Notes: generated from the letters alone by a model not told the origin. Shown: positions 7,547 through 16,508, numbered from the stretch's first letter. The stretch is 64,000 bases of DNA from Herbiconiux flava (GCF_013409865.1 NZ_JACCBM010000001.1:3410001-3474000), one strand, 5' to 3'. Numbers and translations are program-made.

Positions 7547-8733
7547 CGCGGGACCTCACCCGCCGCACGCTCTTCGGCGCCGCGAGCGGCGCTCTGACGC
7601 TGTCCGCCCTGGCGGCGTGCAGTCCGCGAGGCGGCGAGGGAATGGGCGGGCCGGCGTCGACCGTCACGCCGACGGCGCAGCGCGCATCCGGTCTCGAAGC
7701 CGCCTTCGACAAGGCCTTCACCGCCTCGGGGCTCGCCGGCTGCGCCGTGCGCGTGAGGCTGCCGAACGGGGCGCTGTGGCTGCGCACCGCGGGCGTCGCC
7801 GACCTCGACACCGAGGAGCCGTACCGCGCGGGCGACTCCGTGCGCATCGCCAGCATCACCAAGACGTTCACCGCGACCGCCGTGCTGCGCATGGTCGACG
7901 AACGGATGCTCGCCCTCGACGACACCCTCGACCGCTGGTATCCGCAGGTGCCGAACGCCTCGGAGATCACGCTGGAGCAGATGCTGGGCATGCGCTCGGG
8001 GATCGCCGACTTCACCGCGGACGCCCGCTTCGACGAGCGGTTCGCCGCCGACCCCGCGATGCCGTGGAGCCTGGAGCAGACGCTGCAGGTCATCCTGCGG
8101 AACCCGCCCTCCTTCGCGCCGGGGGCCGAGGTGCAGTACTGCGACTCGAACTACGCGCTGCTCGGAGCGATCGCCGCCCGGGTCGACGGGGCCTCGCTCG
8201 CCGAGGTGATCGCCCGCCGCGTGATCGAGCCCGCTGGACTGTTCGACACGTACTACCCCGACGACGACGCCATCCGCTCCCCTCACCCGCAGGGATACGT
8301 ACCCGAGGTCACGAGCGCCGGAGCGATCGACCCGACGGTGCCGCCGACCGTGGTGAACGAGGTGAACCCCGCCGTACCGGCCGGGGCCGGGGCGCTGATC
8401 TCGACGCTCGACGACGTCGCAGCGTGGGGCGACGTGCTCGTGGACGGCCGGCTGCTCGGTCCGCTCACGCAGGCCCGGAGGCTGCAGACGCAGCGCTTCG
8501 AGGGCCAGACGCTCGACTTCGGCTACGGACTCGGCATCACGAACTTCAACGAGTACCTCGGGCACGACGGGGCGATCTTCGGCTTCAGCTCGGTGGTGCT
8601 GACGAGGCCCGAGACGGGCACGCAGATCGCGATGGTGGGAAACACCTCGACGAACTCGACGACGCCGACGCTGTCGATCGCGGTGGCGCTGATCGACGAG
8701 ATCGACCCCTCGCAGGGCCCAGCCGCCGGCTGA
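7543..8733 (+). CDS. Serine hydrolase, beta-lactamase/D-Ala-D-Ala carboxypeptidase family, exported
   Basis: 396-residue enzyme of the class C beta-lactamase-like family (Pfam Beta-lactamase). The N-terminus RRTLFGAASGALTLSALAAC combines a Tat-like twin arginine with a lipobox, so it is probably a lipoprotein outside the membrane. Catalytic motifs are SITK (Ser-x-x-Lys) in RIASITKTFTATAV, YCD in VQYCDSNYALLG (position of the YxN motif, with Asp instead of Asn, a common variant in esterase-like members) and HDG in YLGHDGAIFGF. The ATG at 7543 overlaps the stop of the DUF1801 gene. Whether it acts on peptidoglycan peptides, esters or beta-lactams cannot be told from sequence. Confidence 0.85.
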   Translation: MTRDLTRRTLFGAASGALTLSALAACSPRGGEGMGGPASTVTPTAQRASGLEAAFDKAFTASGLAGCAVRVRLPNGALWLRTAGVADLDTEEPYRAGDSVRIASITKTFTATAVLRMVDERMLALDDTLDRWYPQVPNASEITLEQMLGMRSGIADFTADARFDERFAADPAMPWSLEQTLQVILRNPPSFAPGAEVQYCDSNYALLGAIAARVDGASLAEVIARRVIEPAGLFDTYYPDDDAIRSPHPQGYVPEVTSAGAIDPTVPPTVVNEVNPAVPAGAGALISTLDDVAAWGDVLVDGRLLGPLTQARRLQTQRFEGQTLDFGYGLGITNFNEYLGHDGAIFGFSSVVLTRPETGTQIAMVGNTSTNSTTPTLSIAVALIDEIDPSQGPAAG

Positions 8734-8791
8734 TCGACAGCAGGTTCGCGACTCGGCGGGGCATTTTCAGGTGTTACCTATGAGTCGTTTG

Positions 8792-8797
8792 TAGAGT
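8792..8797 (+). promoter_or_regulatory. Possible -10 element for the M23 peptidase gene
   Basis: TAGAGT lies in a short, relatively AT-rich segment (8762-8805) that stands out in otherwise GC-rich sequence. It would place a start site roughly 70 nt upstream of the chosen GTG. No convincing -35 hexamer is visible. Confidence 0.3.
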
Positions 8798-8875
8798 TGT
8801 CTTCGACGATCGGTGCGGCCTGAGGCCGCGCGTGCGCCGCCGGCCCCCGCGGCGCGAGACGAAAGCGAAACCCGA

Positions 8876-9859
8876 GTGACCCTGACTCCCCCCTCCGACA
8901 CCCCGTCGGCGCCCCTGACGCGCCGCGCCCTGCGTGAGCAGGAACGGGCTGCCGAGGCGGCTTCGAGCCGCCGACCGCTCGTGCGCGCCGCCGAGACCGC
9001 TGTCGTGCGGCCCAGTGCCGCGCAGGCCGACGTCGTGACCCGCACGCCGGCCGTCTCGACCGCGGTCGTGGCGCGCGCGGCCACCCCTGCCGGGGCCTCG
9101 GCCGGTCCGGCCGCCGCCTCGCGTCCGGTGCCGCGCCGGCCGCGGTGGAAGGCCGCTGTCGCCCTGTCGTTCGCCGCGCTGCTGGCCGCCGCCACGTCGC
9201 TCTCCGCGATCGAGACCAGCGATTCGTTCGCCTACGCCCCCGAGGTGCAGGCGGCACCCGCCGCGCAGGAGCTGCTCACCGCATCCGGAACCGCCGCCTC
9301 GGTCTGGCGCGACGGCTACCAGGCCACCACGCCCGAGGAGCTCGCCGCCGCCAAGGCGGCCGCCCGCGCCGCCGAGGTGGCCGCGAAGGTCGCCTCGATC
9401 GGCTTCCGCACCGCCTCGACCTACTCGAACAACCCCGACAGCGCCGTGCAGTGGCCCTTCCCCGTCGGCGTGCCGATCAGCGACGGCTTCGGCCCCCGCT
9501 CCTCCCCCGGCGGCATCGGCAGCACCAATCACAAAGGCGTCGACTTCACCCCCGGCCAGGGCAAGCCGATCTCGGCCGTCGCCTCGGGCGTCGTGCGGCT
9601 GGTCAACGGCTCCGACAACGGCGGCCTCGGCGTCTACGTCGTGGTCGACCACGTGATCGACGGCCAGAACGTCAGCAGCTGGTACGGGCACATGCTCTCC
9701 GGCTCCCCCGTCGTCACCGAGGGTCAGGCCGTCGTGGTCGGCCAGCAGCTCGGCTCGGTCGGCAACACCGGCACCTCAACGGGCGCCCATCTGCACCTCG
9801 AGATCCACCTCGACGAGACCCCCGTCGACCCCATCGCCTGGCTGACCGCGCACAACTAG
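8876..9859 (+). CDS. M23 family zinc metallopeptidase (peptidoglycan endopeptidase), membrane-anchored
   Basis: 327-residue envelope hydrolase. A basic cytoplasmic N-terminus (LTRRALREQER) and an Ala-rich segment precede one membrane helix (about residues 85-105, AVALSFAALLAAATSLSAI). A short Ala-rich helical stretch and a C-terminal M23 (LytM/lysostaphin) domain follow. Zinc ligands are seen as HKGVD (HxxxD) and HLHLEIH (HxH) near the C-terminus, so the catalytic site is intact. The start is GTG at 8876, immediately before VTLTPPSD; an alternative GTG at 8813 would add 21 residues. Such proteins cut peptide cross-links during cell separation. The gene stands alone between a serine hydrolase and a NYN protein. 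Confidence 0.85.
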   Translation: MTLTPPSDTPSAPLTRRALREQERAAEAASSRRPLVRAAETAVVRPSAAQADVVTRTPAVSTAVVARAATPAGASAGPAAASRPVPRRPRWKAAVALSFAALLAAATSLSAIETSDSFAYAPEVQAAPAAQELLTASGTAASVWRDGYQATTPEELAAAKAAARAAEVAAKVASIGFRTASTYSNNPDSAVQWPFPVGVPISDGFGPRSSPGGIGSTNHKGVDFTPGQGKPISAVASGVVRLVNGSDNGGLGVYVVVDHVIDGQNVSSWYGHMLSGSPVVTEGQAVVVGQQLGSVGNTGTSTGAHLHLEIHLDETPVDPIAWLTAHN

Positions 9860-9897
9860 CGCCACAGGCGTCACACTGGGGGTCACCCCCGATCGGA

Positions 9898-11067
9898 ATG
9901 AGCACGTCCATGACCGAATCCGCCGACGCCCGCGTGGCCGTCTACATCGACTTCGACAACATCATCATCTCGCGCTACGACCAGGTGCACGGGCGCAGCC
10001 AGTTCATGCGCGACAAGTCGCGGGGCTTCGGCGGCGGCGACGCCGAGAACACCGAGAAGCTGCGCCGCGCCACCGTCGACATCGGCGCCGTGATCGACTT
10101 CGCCTCCTCCTTCGGCACCCTCGTGCTGACCCGCGCCTACGCCGACTGGTCGGCCTCCGTGAACGCCGACTACCGGGGCCAGCTCGTGGGGCGGGCAGTC
10201 GACCTGGTGCAGCTGTTCCCGGCGGCGGCCTACGCGAAGAACGGCGCGGACATCCGCCTCGCCGTCGACGCGATCGAGGACATGTTCCGCCTGCCCGACC
10301 TCACCCACGTGGTGATCGTCGCGGGCGACTCCGACTACATCGCGCTGGCGCAGCGCTGCAAGCGGCTCGGCCGCTACGTCGTGGGCATCGGCGTCGCGGG
10401 CTCGACGAGCCGCTCGCTCGCCGCGGCCTGCGACGAGTTCGCCACCTACGACGCGCTGCCGGGTGTGAAGCCGGTGCCCGAGCTCGAGCCGGCCGCCGCC
10501 GCCCCTGAGGCCGCCCCTCGCTCCTCGGGCGGCTCGCGCCGGGGGCGCAAGAGCCCGGTCGCCGCCGAGGCCGAGCCGTCCGCGGCGCCCGCGGCGTCGA
10601 GCACCGCTTCCGACGGTTCTGCCGACACCGCCGCCGACAGCGCCGCCACGACCGACGCGGTGGCCGCCGACGTCGCCGCTGCCGAGCGACTGCTCCAGGA
10701 TGCGCTCGAGCAGGTCGCTCCCCCGGCCGCCAAGAAGCGGGGCCCGCGCCGCGCGAAGTTCCCGCCCGAGATCATCGAGGACGAGCCGGAGGCCGAGCCC
10801 GAACCCGAGCCCGAGGACCCGCAGGCGCTCGCCTCGAGCCTGCTCGAGCGCGCCCTCCGCCTCGGCCACGAGAAGGACGACGACGAGTGGCTGCACAGCT
10901 CGCTCGTGAAGACGCAGATGAAGCGCATGGACCCGTCGTTCAGCGAGAAGGCCCTCGGCTTCCGCTCCTTCTCCGACTTCCTGAAGTCCCGCGACGCGAT
11001 CGCGGAGCTCGACGACTCCTCGACGGCGAACCTGGTGCGCCTGACCCCGGCACTCGCCGACGCCTGA
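9898..11067 (+). CDS. NYN domain putative RNase with C-terminal OST-HTH/LOTUS-like domain
   Basis: 389-residue cytoplasmic protein. Residues about 10-175 form a NYN (PIN-like, LabA/DUF88) domain with acidic metal-binding clusters VYIDFDNI, NGADIRLAVDAIEDMF and VAGDSDYIALAQR, which suggests a metal-dependent ribonuclease. A Pro/Ala/Glu-rich linker follows (about 190-310). The final about 80 residues (SLLERALRLGHEKD, LHSSLVKTQMKRMDPSFSEK, FRSFSDFLKS) fit an OST-HTH/LOTUS RNA-binding fold. ATG at 9898 is used; ATG at 9910 is also possible. No neighbour points to a specific RNA target. Confidence 0.82.
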   Translation: MSTSMTESADARVAVYIDFDNIIISRYDQVHGRSQFMRDKSRGFGGGDAENTEKLRRATVDIGAVIDFASSFGTLVLTRAYADWSASVNADYRGQLVGRAVDLVQLFPAAAYAKNGADIRLAVDAIEDMFRLPDLTHVVIVAGDSDYIALAQRCKRLGRYVVGIGVAGSTSRSLAAACDEFATYDALPGVKPVPELEPAAAAPEAAPRSSGGSRRGRKSPVAAEAEPSAAPAASSTASDGSADTAADSAATTDAVAADVAAAERLLQDALEQVAPPAAKKRGPRRAKFPPEIIEDEPEAEPEPEPEDPQALASSLLERALRLGHEKDDDEWLHSSLVKTQMKRMDPSFSEKALGFRSFSDFLKSRDAIAELDDSSTANLVRLTPALADA

Positions 11068-11101
11068 GCATGAGTGAGTAATCCTCTGCTATTGTGAGAG
11101 G

Positions 11102-13087
11102 ATGTCTCAACTTCGCAGTCGACGCATCGTGGTCGCCGTGGCTGGTGGCACCGTCGTCCTGGCGTGCGCGTCGCCCCTCGCGGCGAGCAGCGCCTCTGCC
11201 GGCAACGCCGTCTCCGCTCTGATCTCGATCGCGACTCCGGTGATCCCAGACCCGGCGCCCGTCGCGGTCATCGTCGACGGCGCGACCGGGCAGGCGTACG
11301 TCGCGAACACATTCGCCGACACCGTTTCCGTCATCGACACCATGACGCGGGAGTTGACGCAGGTCATCGTCGCCGGCCCGACTGGCATCGGGAGGGGCCC
11401 GAGCGGGCTCGCCAGCGATCCGGCTCATCATAAGGTCTACGTCGCCAACTACAACTCCGACAGCGTCTCGGTGATCGACACGTCGACGAACGCGGTGGTC
11501 ACCGTGATCCCCGCATCTGCGAGCGGCATTGGTGGCGGCCCCTCGGGGATCGTACTCGATCAGGAACTCGACAAGGCGTACGTCACCAACCTGAAAGACG
11601 GCACGGTCTCGGTCATCGACACGACTCGGGACAAGGTGACCCAGGTCCTGCCGCACGACTCCAAGGGGGGTATCGGCCGAGCGGCGAGCGGCATCGCCAT
11701 CGACACCGACCTGCACCGCGCCTACGTCGCCAACCTCCAGGACAACTCGGTCTCGGTCATCGACACGCGCGATGATGGTGTCATCTCCGTGATCCCACAG
11801 GCCGCCATGGGGATCGGTAAAGCTCCCCGACAGATAGCGGTCGACTCGTCACTTCATCGCGCCTTCGTGACGAACTCCGAAAGCGGCAGCGTTTCAGTCA
11901 TCGATACGACCTTGAACACGGTCATCTCGGTGATCTCCACTGGCGTCGGGCCGAATCCCGACAGCATCTCGTTCGATCCGGTCGGCGGGCAGGTGTGGGT
12001 CGATTCGGAGTCGCAGATCGCTGCGATCGACACGCGGTCGCTCGAGATCACCGGCACGATCAGGAACGGCGGAGAGAGCTACTTCGGAACGGGAATCCAG
12101 TCGATTGCGGCCGACACGGCGCACCGGAGGGCGTACGTCACCGGGAGCCGGTCGGCCACGGTGGCGGTGCTGGATCTGGACGTGACCGCGCCGCTCGCCC
12201 GACGGAGCGGTGACGACCGGTACGCGACCGCGGCTGGCGTATCGGCGTCCGAATTCGCACCCGGGGTCGCGACCGTCTACATCGCGTCCGGCGAGAACTT
12301 CCCCGACGCGCTCTCCGGGTCCGCGGTCGCGGGCAGTCGAGGTGTGCCGGTACTGCTCGCGACGAAGAACAGCATCCCGACAGCGACCGGTGCCGAGCTC
12401 GCCAGGCTCAAGGCGAAGCAGATCGTCGTGCTCGGCGGCACTGCGGCGGTCAGCGAGTCGGTCGAGCAGGCCCTCCGCTCCTACGGCCCGGTGACAAGAA
12501 TCGGCGGCGACGATCGGTTCGCGGTCTCGGCCGCGATCTCCCGGGAGAACTTCTCGGTCAATCAGCCCGTCGTGTACATCGCCTCCGGCGAGAACTTCCC
12601 CGACGCGCTCTCCGGGGGCGCCGCCGCCGCGAACATCGGGTCGCCCGTGCTCCTGGTGAATCGCGGCGCGATCCCGAAGCCCGTCGCCGACGAGCTGACG
12701 CGACTTCAACCGGGCCGCATCGTCGTTCTGGGCGGAGAGAATGCAGTCGCACCTGCCGTCGAAACCGCGCTCCAGGCGATCTCGCCGACCACCCGGATCG
12801 CCGGCGCCGACCGGTTCGAGGTCTCGGCGGCGATCTCGAGGACGACCTTCACAGCCGGAGCCGACGTGGTCTACCTCGCGTCGGGAACCGGCTTCGCCGA
12901 CGCACTGGCCGGCGGCCCAGCGGCCACCGTGAACGGCGCACCGATGCTCCTCGTCCGACCCGACGCCGTCCCGCCGGCGATCGCGGCCGAGGTGAAGCGC
13001 CTCGACCCCACCCGGATCGTCGTACTGGGAGGAACCCAAGCGGTTTCGGCTCAGCTCTCCACCCAGATCCGCGAGCTCCTGTACTGA
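11102..13087 (+). CDS. Secreted YVTN beta-propeller protein with three cell-wall-binding (CWB2) repeats
   Basis: 661-residue exported protein. After a signal peptide (cleavage near SASAGN) about six blades repeat the pattern KVYVANYNSDSVSVIDTSTN, the YVTN/surface-layer propeller. Residues about 365-661 hold three CWB2 (PF04122) repeats, each with RxxGxDRF/Y, VYIASGENFPDALSG and RIVVLGG. CWB2 repeats attach proteins non-covalently to secondary wall polymers. The ATG at 11102 follows GAGAGG, but TATTGT at 11090-11095 also sits at leaderless distance. A strong hairpin terminator follows. The segment uses more A/T-ending codons than its neighbours. Ligand unknown; adhesion or wall-associated binding is inferred. 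Confidence 0.88.
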   Translation: MSQLRSRRIVVAVAGGTVVLACASPLAASSASAGNAVSALISIATPVIPDPAPVAVIVDGATGQAYVANTFADTVSVIDTMTRELTQVIVAGPTGIGRGPSGLASDPAHHKVYVANYNSDSVSVIDTSTNAVVTVIPASASGIGGGPSGIVLDQELDKAYVTNLKDGTVSVIDTTRDKVTQVLPHDSKGGIGRAASGIAIDTDLHRAYVANLQDNSVSVIDTRDDGVISVIPQAAMGIGKAPRQIAVDSSLHRAFVTNSESGSVSVIDTTLNTVISVISTGVGPNPDSISFDPVGGQVWVDSESQIAAIDTRSLEITGTIRNGGESYFGTGIQSIAADTAHRRAYVTGSRSATVAVLDLDVTAPLARRSGDDRYATAAGVSASEFAPGVATVYIASGENFPDALSGSAVAGSRGVPVLLATKNSIPTATGAELARLKAKQIVVLGGTAAVSESVEQALRSYGPVTRIGGDDRFAVSAAISRENFSVNQPVVYIASGENFPDALSGGAAAANIGSPVLLVNRGAIPKPVADELTRLQPGRIVVLGGENAVAPAVETALQAISPTTRIAGADRFEVSAAISRTTFTAGADVVYLASGTGFADALAGGPAATVNGAPMLLVRPDAVPPAIAAEVKRLDPTRIVVLGGTQAVSAQLSTQIRELLY

Positions 13088-13106
13088 CAACGGCAGCGCG
13101 CGGGGC

Positions 13107-13151
13107 GCACGAAGAAGGGCCCCGACGTGGTGACGTCGGGGCCCTTCGTGC
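13107..13151. terminator. Bidirectional rho-independent-like terminator
   Basis: A long inverted repeat pairs GCACGAA...AGGGCCCCGACGT with ACGTCGGGGCCCTTCGTGC around a GGTG loop; only a short bulge interrupts the 19-bp stem. It lies between the ends of two convergent genes and would serve both. Confidence 0.85.
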
Positions 13152-13164
13152 AGGATGAGGGGGC

Positions 13165-13938
13165 TTACGCCTCGCTCATCACCGCCTTCTCGGCCTGGCC
13201 GCGGGCCGCGAGGGCGGCGGCGCGGGCGGCGATGCGACGGGTCTGCTCGGCCTGGCCGGCGTCGAGCACGTCCTGCTCGACCTCGACGCTCGGCACGTGC
13301 TCCTGGCCGTTGTACTTCGCGATGTACTCGTCGAGCTGGGGGCCCGACTCCCACGAGGTGATCAGGCAGTAGCGGGGCTCGGTGCCGTAGTGGGCGGCCG
13401 CGTGCCAGAGGCGCTGCGTGTCGACGATCAGCTGCGCACCGGCGGGGAGGGCGATGCGCACCTCGCCCTCGGGGTCGGTGCGGTTGTGCCGCAGCACGAA
13501 GTAGCTGTCCTTGTCGTCGGTGAGGTTGAAGAAGCCGCGCACGACCCAGCCGGTGCCGTCGGGGTTCAGGCGGTTGTTGTCGTCCTGATGCAGGTTGTAC
13601 AGGGCGTCGGCGTAGGTGTTCGGCTGCAGCTCGATCACGCGGCAGCGGCCGACGTTGGAGCCGGGCTCCTGGGCACGCTCGGTGAGGGTGGGAGCGATCG
13701 CGGTCTGCGAATCGATCCAGACGCCGTCCTTGTCGGTGCGCGGCGGCTTGTGGTTCCAGAACCCGTTGCACTCGATCTCGCCCTTGGCGCTGGCGAGCGG
13801 AGCGAACCGGGTGTCACCCGAGGACTTCCAGTCGACGTACTCGATGTCGAGCCACTCCTTGGGGTCGATCTCCTTGTTGTAGCGGTCGAGAACCACGTAG
13901 CCGGTCTCTTCGAGAGCGGCGGACTTGATGTAACCCAT
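13165..13938 (-). CDS. Iron-box-controlled 2-oxoglutarate/Fe(II)-dioxygenase-like protein
   Basis: 257-residue cytoplasmic protein that I do not recognise as a named family. Its centre has the layout of a non-heme iron/2OG oxygenase: NLHQDD (His117, Asp119), a strand-rich stretch GWVVRGFFNLTDDKDSYFVL, then LWHAAAHYG (His179) and Arg189 in EPRYCLITSW. The C-terminus is an Ala/Arg-rich helix ending AEKAVMSEA. ATG at 13938 is preferred (GYIKSAALEETGY follows); ATG at 13950 is nearer to AAGGA. A DtxR-type box at 13992-14010 lies 54 bp upstream, so the gene should be induced by iron starvation. Roles such as siderophore or heme modification are speculation; no biosynthetic neighbours are present. 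Confidence 0.65.
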   Translation of the reverse strand: MGYIKSAALEETGYVVLDRYNKEIDPKEWLDIEYVDWKSSGDTRFAPLASAKGEIECNGFWNHKPPRTDKDGVWIDSQTAIAPTLTERAQEPGSNVGRCRVIELQPNTYADALYNLHQDDNNRLNPDGTGWVVRGFFNLTDDKDSYFVLRHNRTDPEGEVRIALPAGAQLIVDTQRLWHAAAHYGTEPRYCLITSWESGPQLDEYIAKYNGQEHVPSVEVEQDVLDAGQAEQTRRIAARAAALAARGQAEKAVMSEA

Positions 13939-13991
13939 GACGCGAATCATGTCCTTTCGTAAGTGGGCCAGCACGTTTTAACAGGCCCAAC

Positions 13992-14010
13992 TTAGGCAAG
14001 GCTAACATCC
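13992..14010. promoter_or_regulatory. DtxR/IdeR-type iron box
   Basis: The 19-bp site TTAGGCAAGGCTAACATCC matches 14 of 19 positions of the remembered TTAGGTTAGGCTAACCTAA consensus. It is 54 bp upstream of the dioxygenase-like gene on the minus strand and about 117 bp from the divergent hydrolase gene. Confidence 0.7.
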
Positions 14011-14126
14011 GGCCCCGAGGACGGCCTGACGACTCTGCACAGATGTGCAGATCAGGCCGATCCGACGGCGACCGATGCCGAGGGCGCGTTAGGTTAGCGA
14101 CCAGTCACTACCGTGAAGGAACAGCA

Positions 14127-15977
14127 ATGAAGCACATCACACCGCGCCGCAATGCGCTCTGGCTGGCGATCGCACTCGCCCTCTGCCTGATCTCAGCCAT
14201 CGGAGCCTCCCTCGTCCAGACCGCCGGCGGCCACGTGGCCGTGAAGGACCTGAGGTGGGAGACGTCCTCGGGCGAGACCCTGAGCGCCCTGCTCTTCAAG
14301 CCCGACACCGCCACCGCCGACGACAAAGCCCCCGCCATCGTCGTCAGCCACGGCTGGTGGAACAACCGTGAGATGCAGGACGCGAACTACGTCGAGCTCG
14401 CCCGCCGCGGCTACGTCGTCGTCTCGATCGACATGTACGGGCACGGCAACTCCGAGCCGCTCGCCAACGCCGACATCCCGGTCAACGGCACCGGCATGTA
14501 CGACGCCGTGACGCTCGTCGCCGACCTCCCGTACGTCGACACCGACCGCATCGGCGTCACCGGCCACTCCAACGGCGCCCGCGCCGCGAACTACAGCGTC
14601 GTCGCCGACAACGAGGCGCCCACCCCGCTCATCTCCTCGGTGCTGCTGGTCGACAACGAGGCCTTCTACGCCGACGCCGACGGCGCCTACACGAACATCT
14701 ACGGCGGCCGCGACGTCGGTCTCGTCGCCGACCAGTACGACGAGTTCTTCTTCCGCAGCTACGACGAGAACGGGGTCGCCCTCACCGCTCCCCGCGACTT
14801 CGTCGGCACGCCGAACGCCCAGTCCTTCCTGAACTTCGGCGCCGACCCGGCCACCGCCGGCGAGACCCGCGAGGCGGGGCAGTTCTACACCGAGTCGGTC
14901 GACGGCACGGATGCTCGGCGCATCCTCTACACGCCGGCCCAGACCCACCCGTGGGGCCCGTTCTCGAAGCAGACCACGAGCGACGTCATCGCCTACTTCG
15001 ACGCCACCCTCGGAGCGCCGGAGGCCATCGACCCGGCCGCGCAGGTCTGGCAGTGGAAGGAGTTCTTCAACGCCCTCGGCCTCGTGGGCTTCGGCATCTT
15101 CCTCGTGGCCTTCGCCCGGGCGTTGCTCGTCACCCGCGCCTTCGCCGGACTCCGCCGCAACGAGCTGCCCGAGGCGACGCCGCAGACCCGCACCGGTCTC
15201 GTCTGGTTCTGGGCGTCCATGGTCGTGTCGGCCCTGATCTCGGGCGTGACCTACGTCGCCCTGTCGCAGAACGAGGCGATCGGCTCGCTCGCTTTCAACT
15301 CCGTGCCCTCGCTGTTCCCCCAGGGCGCGGTGTTCTTCATCGCCCTGTGGGCCGCGATCAACGGCGGCGCCGCCCTGCTGATCATGGCCGTCTCGTGGTT
15401 CGCGATCGGCCGGAAGTCGGGCATCGACCTTCGCGCCGGCGGCATGCTGCCGGGCTGGAGGAGGTTCTTCCAGGCGATCCTGCTCGGGCTCGTGGTGGTG
15501 GTCGCCGCGTTCGGCATCGTCGCCGTGGTCGACTACTTCTTCACCACCGACTTCCGCATCTGGGTGCTCGCGGTGAAGTGGTTCACGCCCGACAAGATCC
15601 CGCTGGCCCTGCTGGTGCTGCCGTTCTTCCTGCTGTACTTCTTCGCCAATTCGCTCGCCGTGAACGTCTTCAACCGCTTCACCCTCGGCGGCCGCGAGTG
15701 GATCAACACGGCCGTGCTGGCGCTGTTCAACGCGCTCGCCCCGATCGTGCTGGTCGTCGTGCAGTACACGACGTTCTTCGCCAGCGGCGAGCTCGTGCCC
15801 GGGTTCGGCGGCATCTACAGCATCTGGCTGTTCCCGGTGATCGTCATCCTCGCGGTCGCGGCCGTCGTGTCGCGGAAGCTCTACCGGGCGACGGGCAACC
15901 CCTACCTCGGCGGGTTCATCATGGCCGCGACCGTGAGCCTGGTCTCGGTGACCAACACGCTCACCGTCACGGGTTAG
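14127..15977 (+). CDS. Alpha/beta hydrolase fused to a polytopic membrane domain
   Basis: 616-residue protein. One N-terminal membrane helix (about residues 10-30) is followed by an extracytoplasmic alpha/beta hydrolase domain (about 35-300): strand-rich APAIVVSHGWWNN (oxyanion region), nucleophile elbow GHSNGA (Ser in GxSxG) and a late THPWGPFS that could supply the catalytic His. The second half (about 315-616) has around eight hydrophobic helices. ATG at 14127 is preceded by GAAGGA. A divergent dioxygenase-like gene lies upstream and a convergent TetR gene lies just downstream. Substrate unknown; a membrane-bound esterase or peptidase is the most that can be said. Confidence 0.78.
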   Translation: MKHITPRRNALWLAIALALCLISAIGASLVQTAGGHVAVKDLRWETSSGETLSALLFKPDTATADDKAPAIVVSHGWWNNREMQDANYVELARRGYVVVSIDMYGHGNSEPLANADIPVNGTGMYDAVTLVADLPYVDTDRIGVTGHSNGARAANYSVVADNEAPTPLISSVLLVDNEAFYADADGAYTNIYGGRDVGLVADQYDEFFFRSYDENGVALTAPRDFVGTPNAQSFLNFGADPATAGETREAGQFYTESVDGTDARRILYTPAQTHPWGPFSKQTTSDVIAYFDATLGAPEAIDPAAQVWQWKEFFNALGLVGFGIFLVAFARALLVTRAFAGLRRNELPEATPQTRTGLVWFWASMVVSALISGVTYVALSQNEAIGSLAFNSVPSLFPQGAVFFIALWAAINGGAALLIMAVSWFAIGRKSGIDLRAGGMLPGWRRFFQAILLGLVVVVAAFGIVAVVDYFFTTDFRIWVLAVKWFTPDKIPLALLVLPFFLLYFFANSLAVNVFNRFTLGGREWINTAVLALFNALAPIVLVVVQYTTFFASGELVPGFGGIYSIWLFPVIVILAVAAVVSRKLYRATGNPYLGGFIMAATVSLVSVTNTLTVTG

Positions 15978-16004
15978 CGCCCGCGGGCATCCGTCAGCCG
16001 CCGG

Positions 16005-16508
16005 CTACGTCAGCAGCTGGATGCCGAGGGCCGTCGAGACGACCAGGCGGGCGCCACGGGCGAACATCTCGTTCACCTCGTCGGCGCTCGCCCCGGTGAG
16101 CTCGCGGCTCAGCTCGAGCGAGCGGCTGAAGCGGGCGGCCACCACCTCCCGGATCTCGGGATGGGTGGCCGACGCCGCCCAGGCCTGCAGCTGGAAGCGC
16201 AGCAGGTCGGCCTCGGCGATGGTGTGCCGGAAGGCGTGCCCGATGTCGTCGAGGGTGCCGGGGCGGCCGGCCGCCTCGCTCTCGGCCAGGCGGGCGCGCG
16301 CGTTCTCCTCGATCAGGTCGTAGCAGAGGTCGACGCAGGCGATGAACAGCCCGGTCTTGCTGCCGAACAGCTTGAACAGGTAGGGCTGGGAGACGCCGAG
16401 CGCCTCGGACACCACGCCGACGGGAGTGCCGTCGTAGCCGCCGCGGGCGAACTGCGTCATGGCCTCGCGGGCCGCCTCCGCGCGCCGCACCTCGGCCGTG
16501 CTTCTCAT
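16005..16508 (-). CDS. TetR/AcrR family transcriptional regulator
   Basis: 167-residue DNA-binding regulator. The N-terminal TetR helix-turn-helix spans about residues 8-55: AAREAMTQFARGGYDGTPVG, then VSEALGVSQPYLFKLFGSK. The remaining helical part is the usual ligand-binding and dimerisation domain, on the short side for the family. It is convergent with the membrane alpha/beta hydrolase and divergent from the GmrSD restriction gene, with a 117-bp intergenic region. Either neighbour could be a target; no palindrome clear enough to name as its operator was found. ATG at 16508 gives the normal TetR N-terminus, and the open frame beyond it runs antisense to the next gene. Confidence 0.85.
   Translation of the reverse strand: MRSTAEVRRAEAAREAMTQFARGGYDGTPVGVVSEALGVSQPYLFKLFGSKTGLFIACVDLCYDLIEENARARLAESEAAGRPGTLDDIGHAFRHTIAEADLLRFQLQAWAASATHPEIREVVAARFSRSLELSRELTGASADEVNEMFARGARLVVSTALGIQLLT

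Noticed and set aside
8762..8875. Possible riboswitch or MtrA site before the M23 gene (GTGTTACCT)
   Set aside because: Only one half-site is visible, and the 115-nt leader does not fold into a recognisable ydaO-type structure by eye.
14089..14097. TTAGGTTAG, a perfect left half of an iron box, 30 bp upstream of the alpha/beta hydrolase gene
   Set aside because: The right half is absent (11/19 overall), so it does not meet the standard used for the other boxes.
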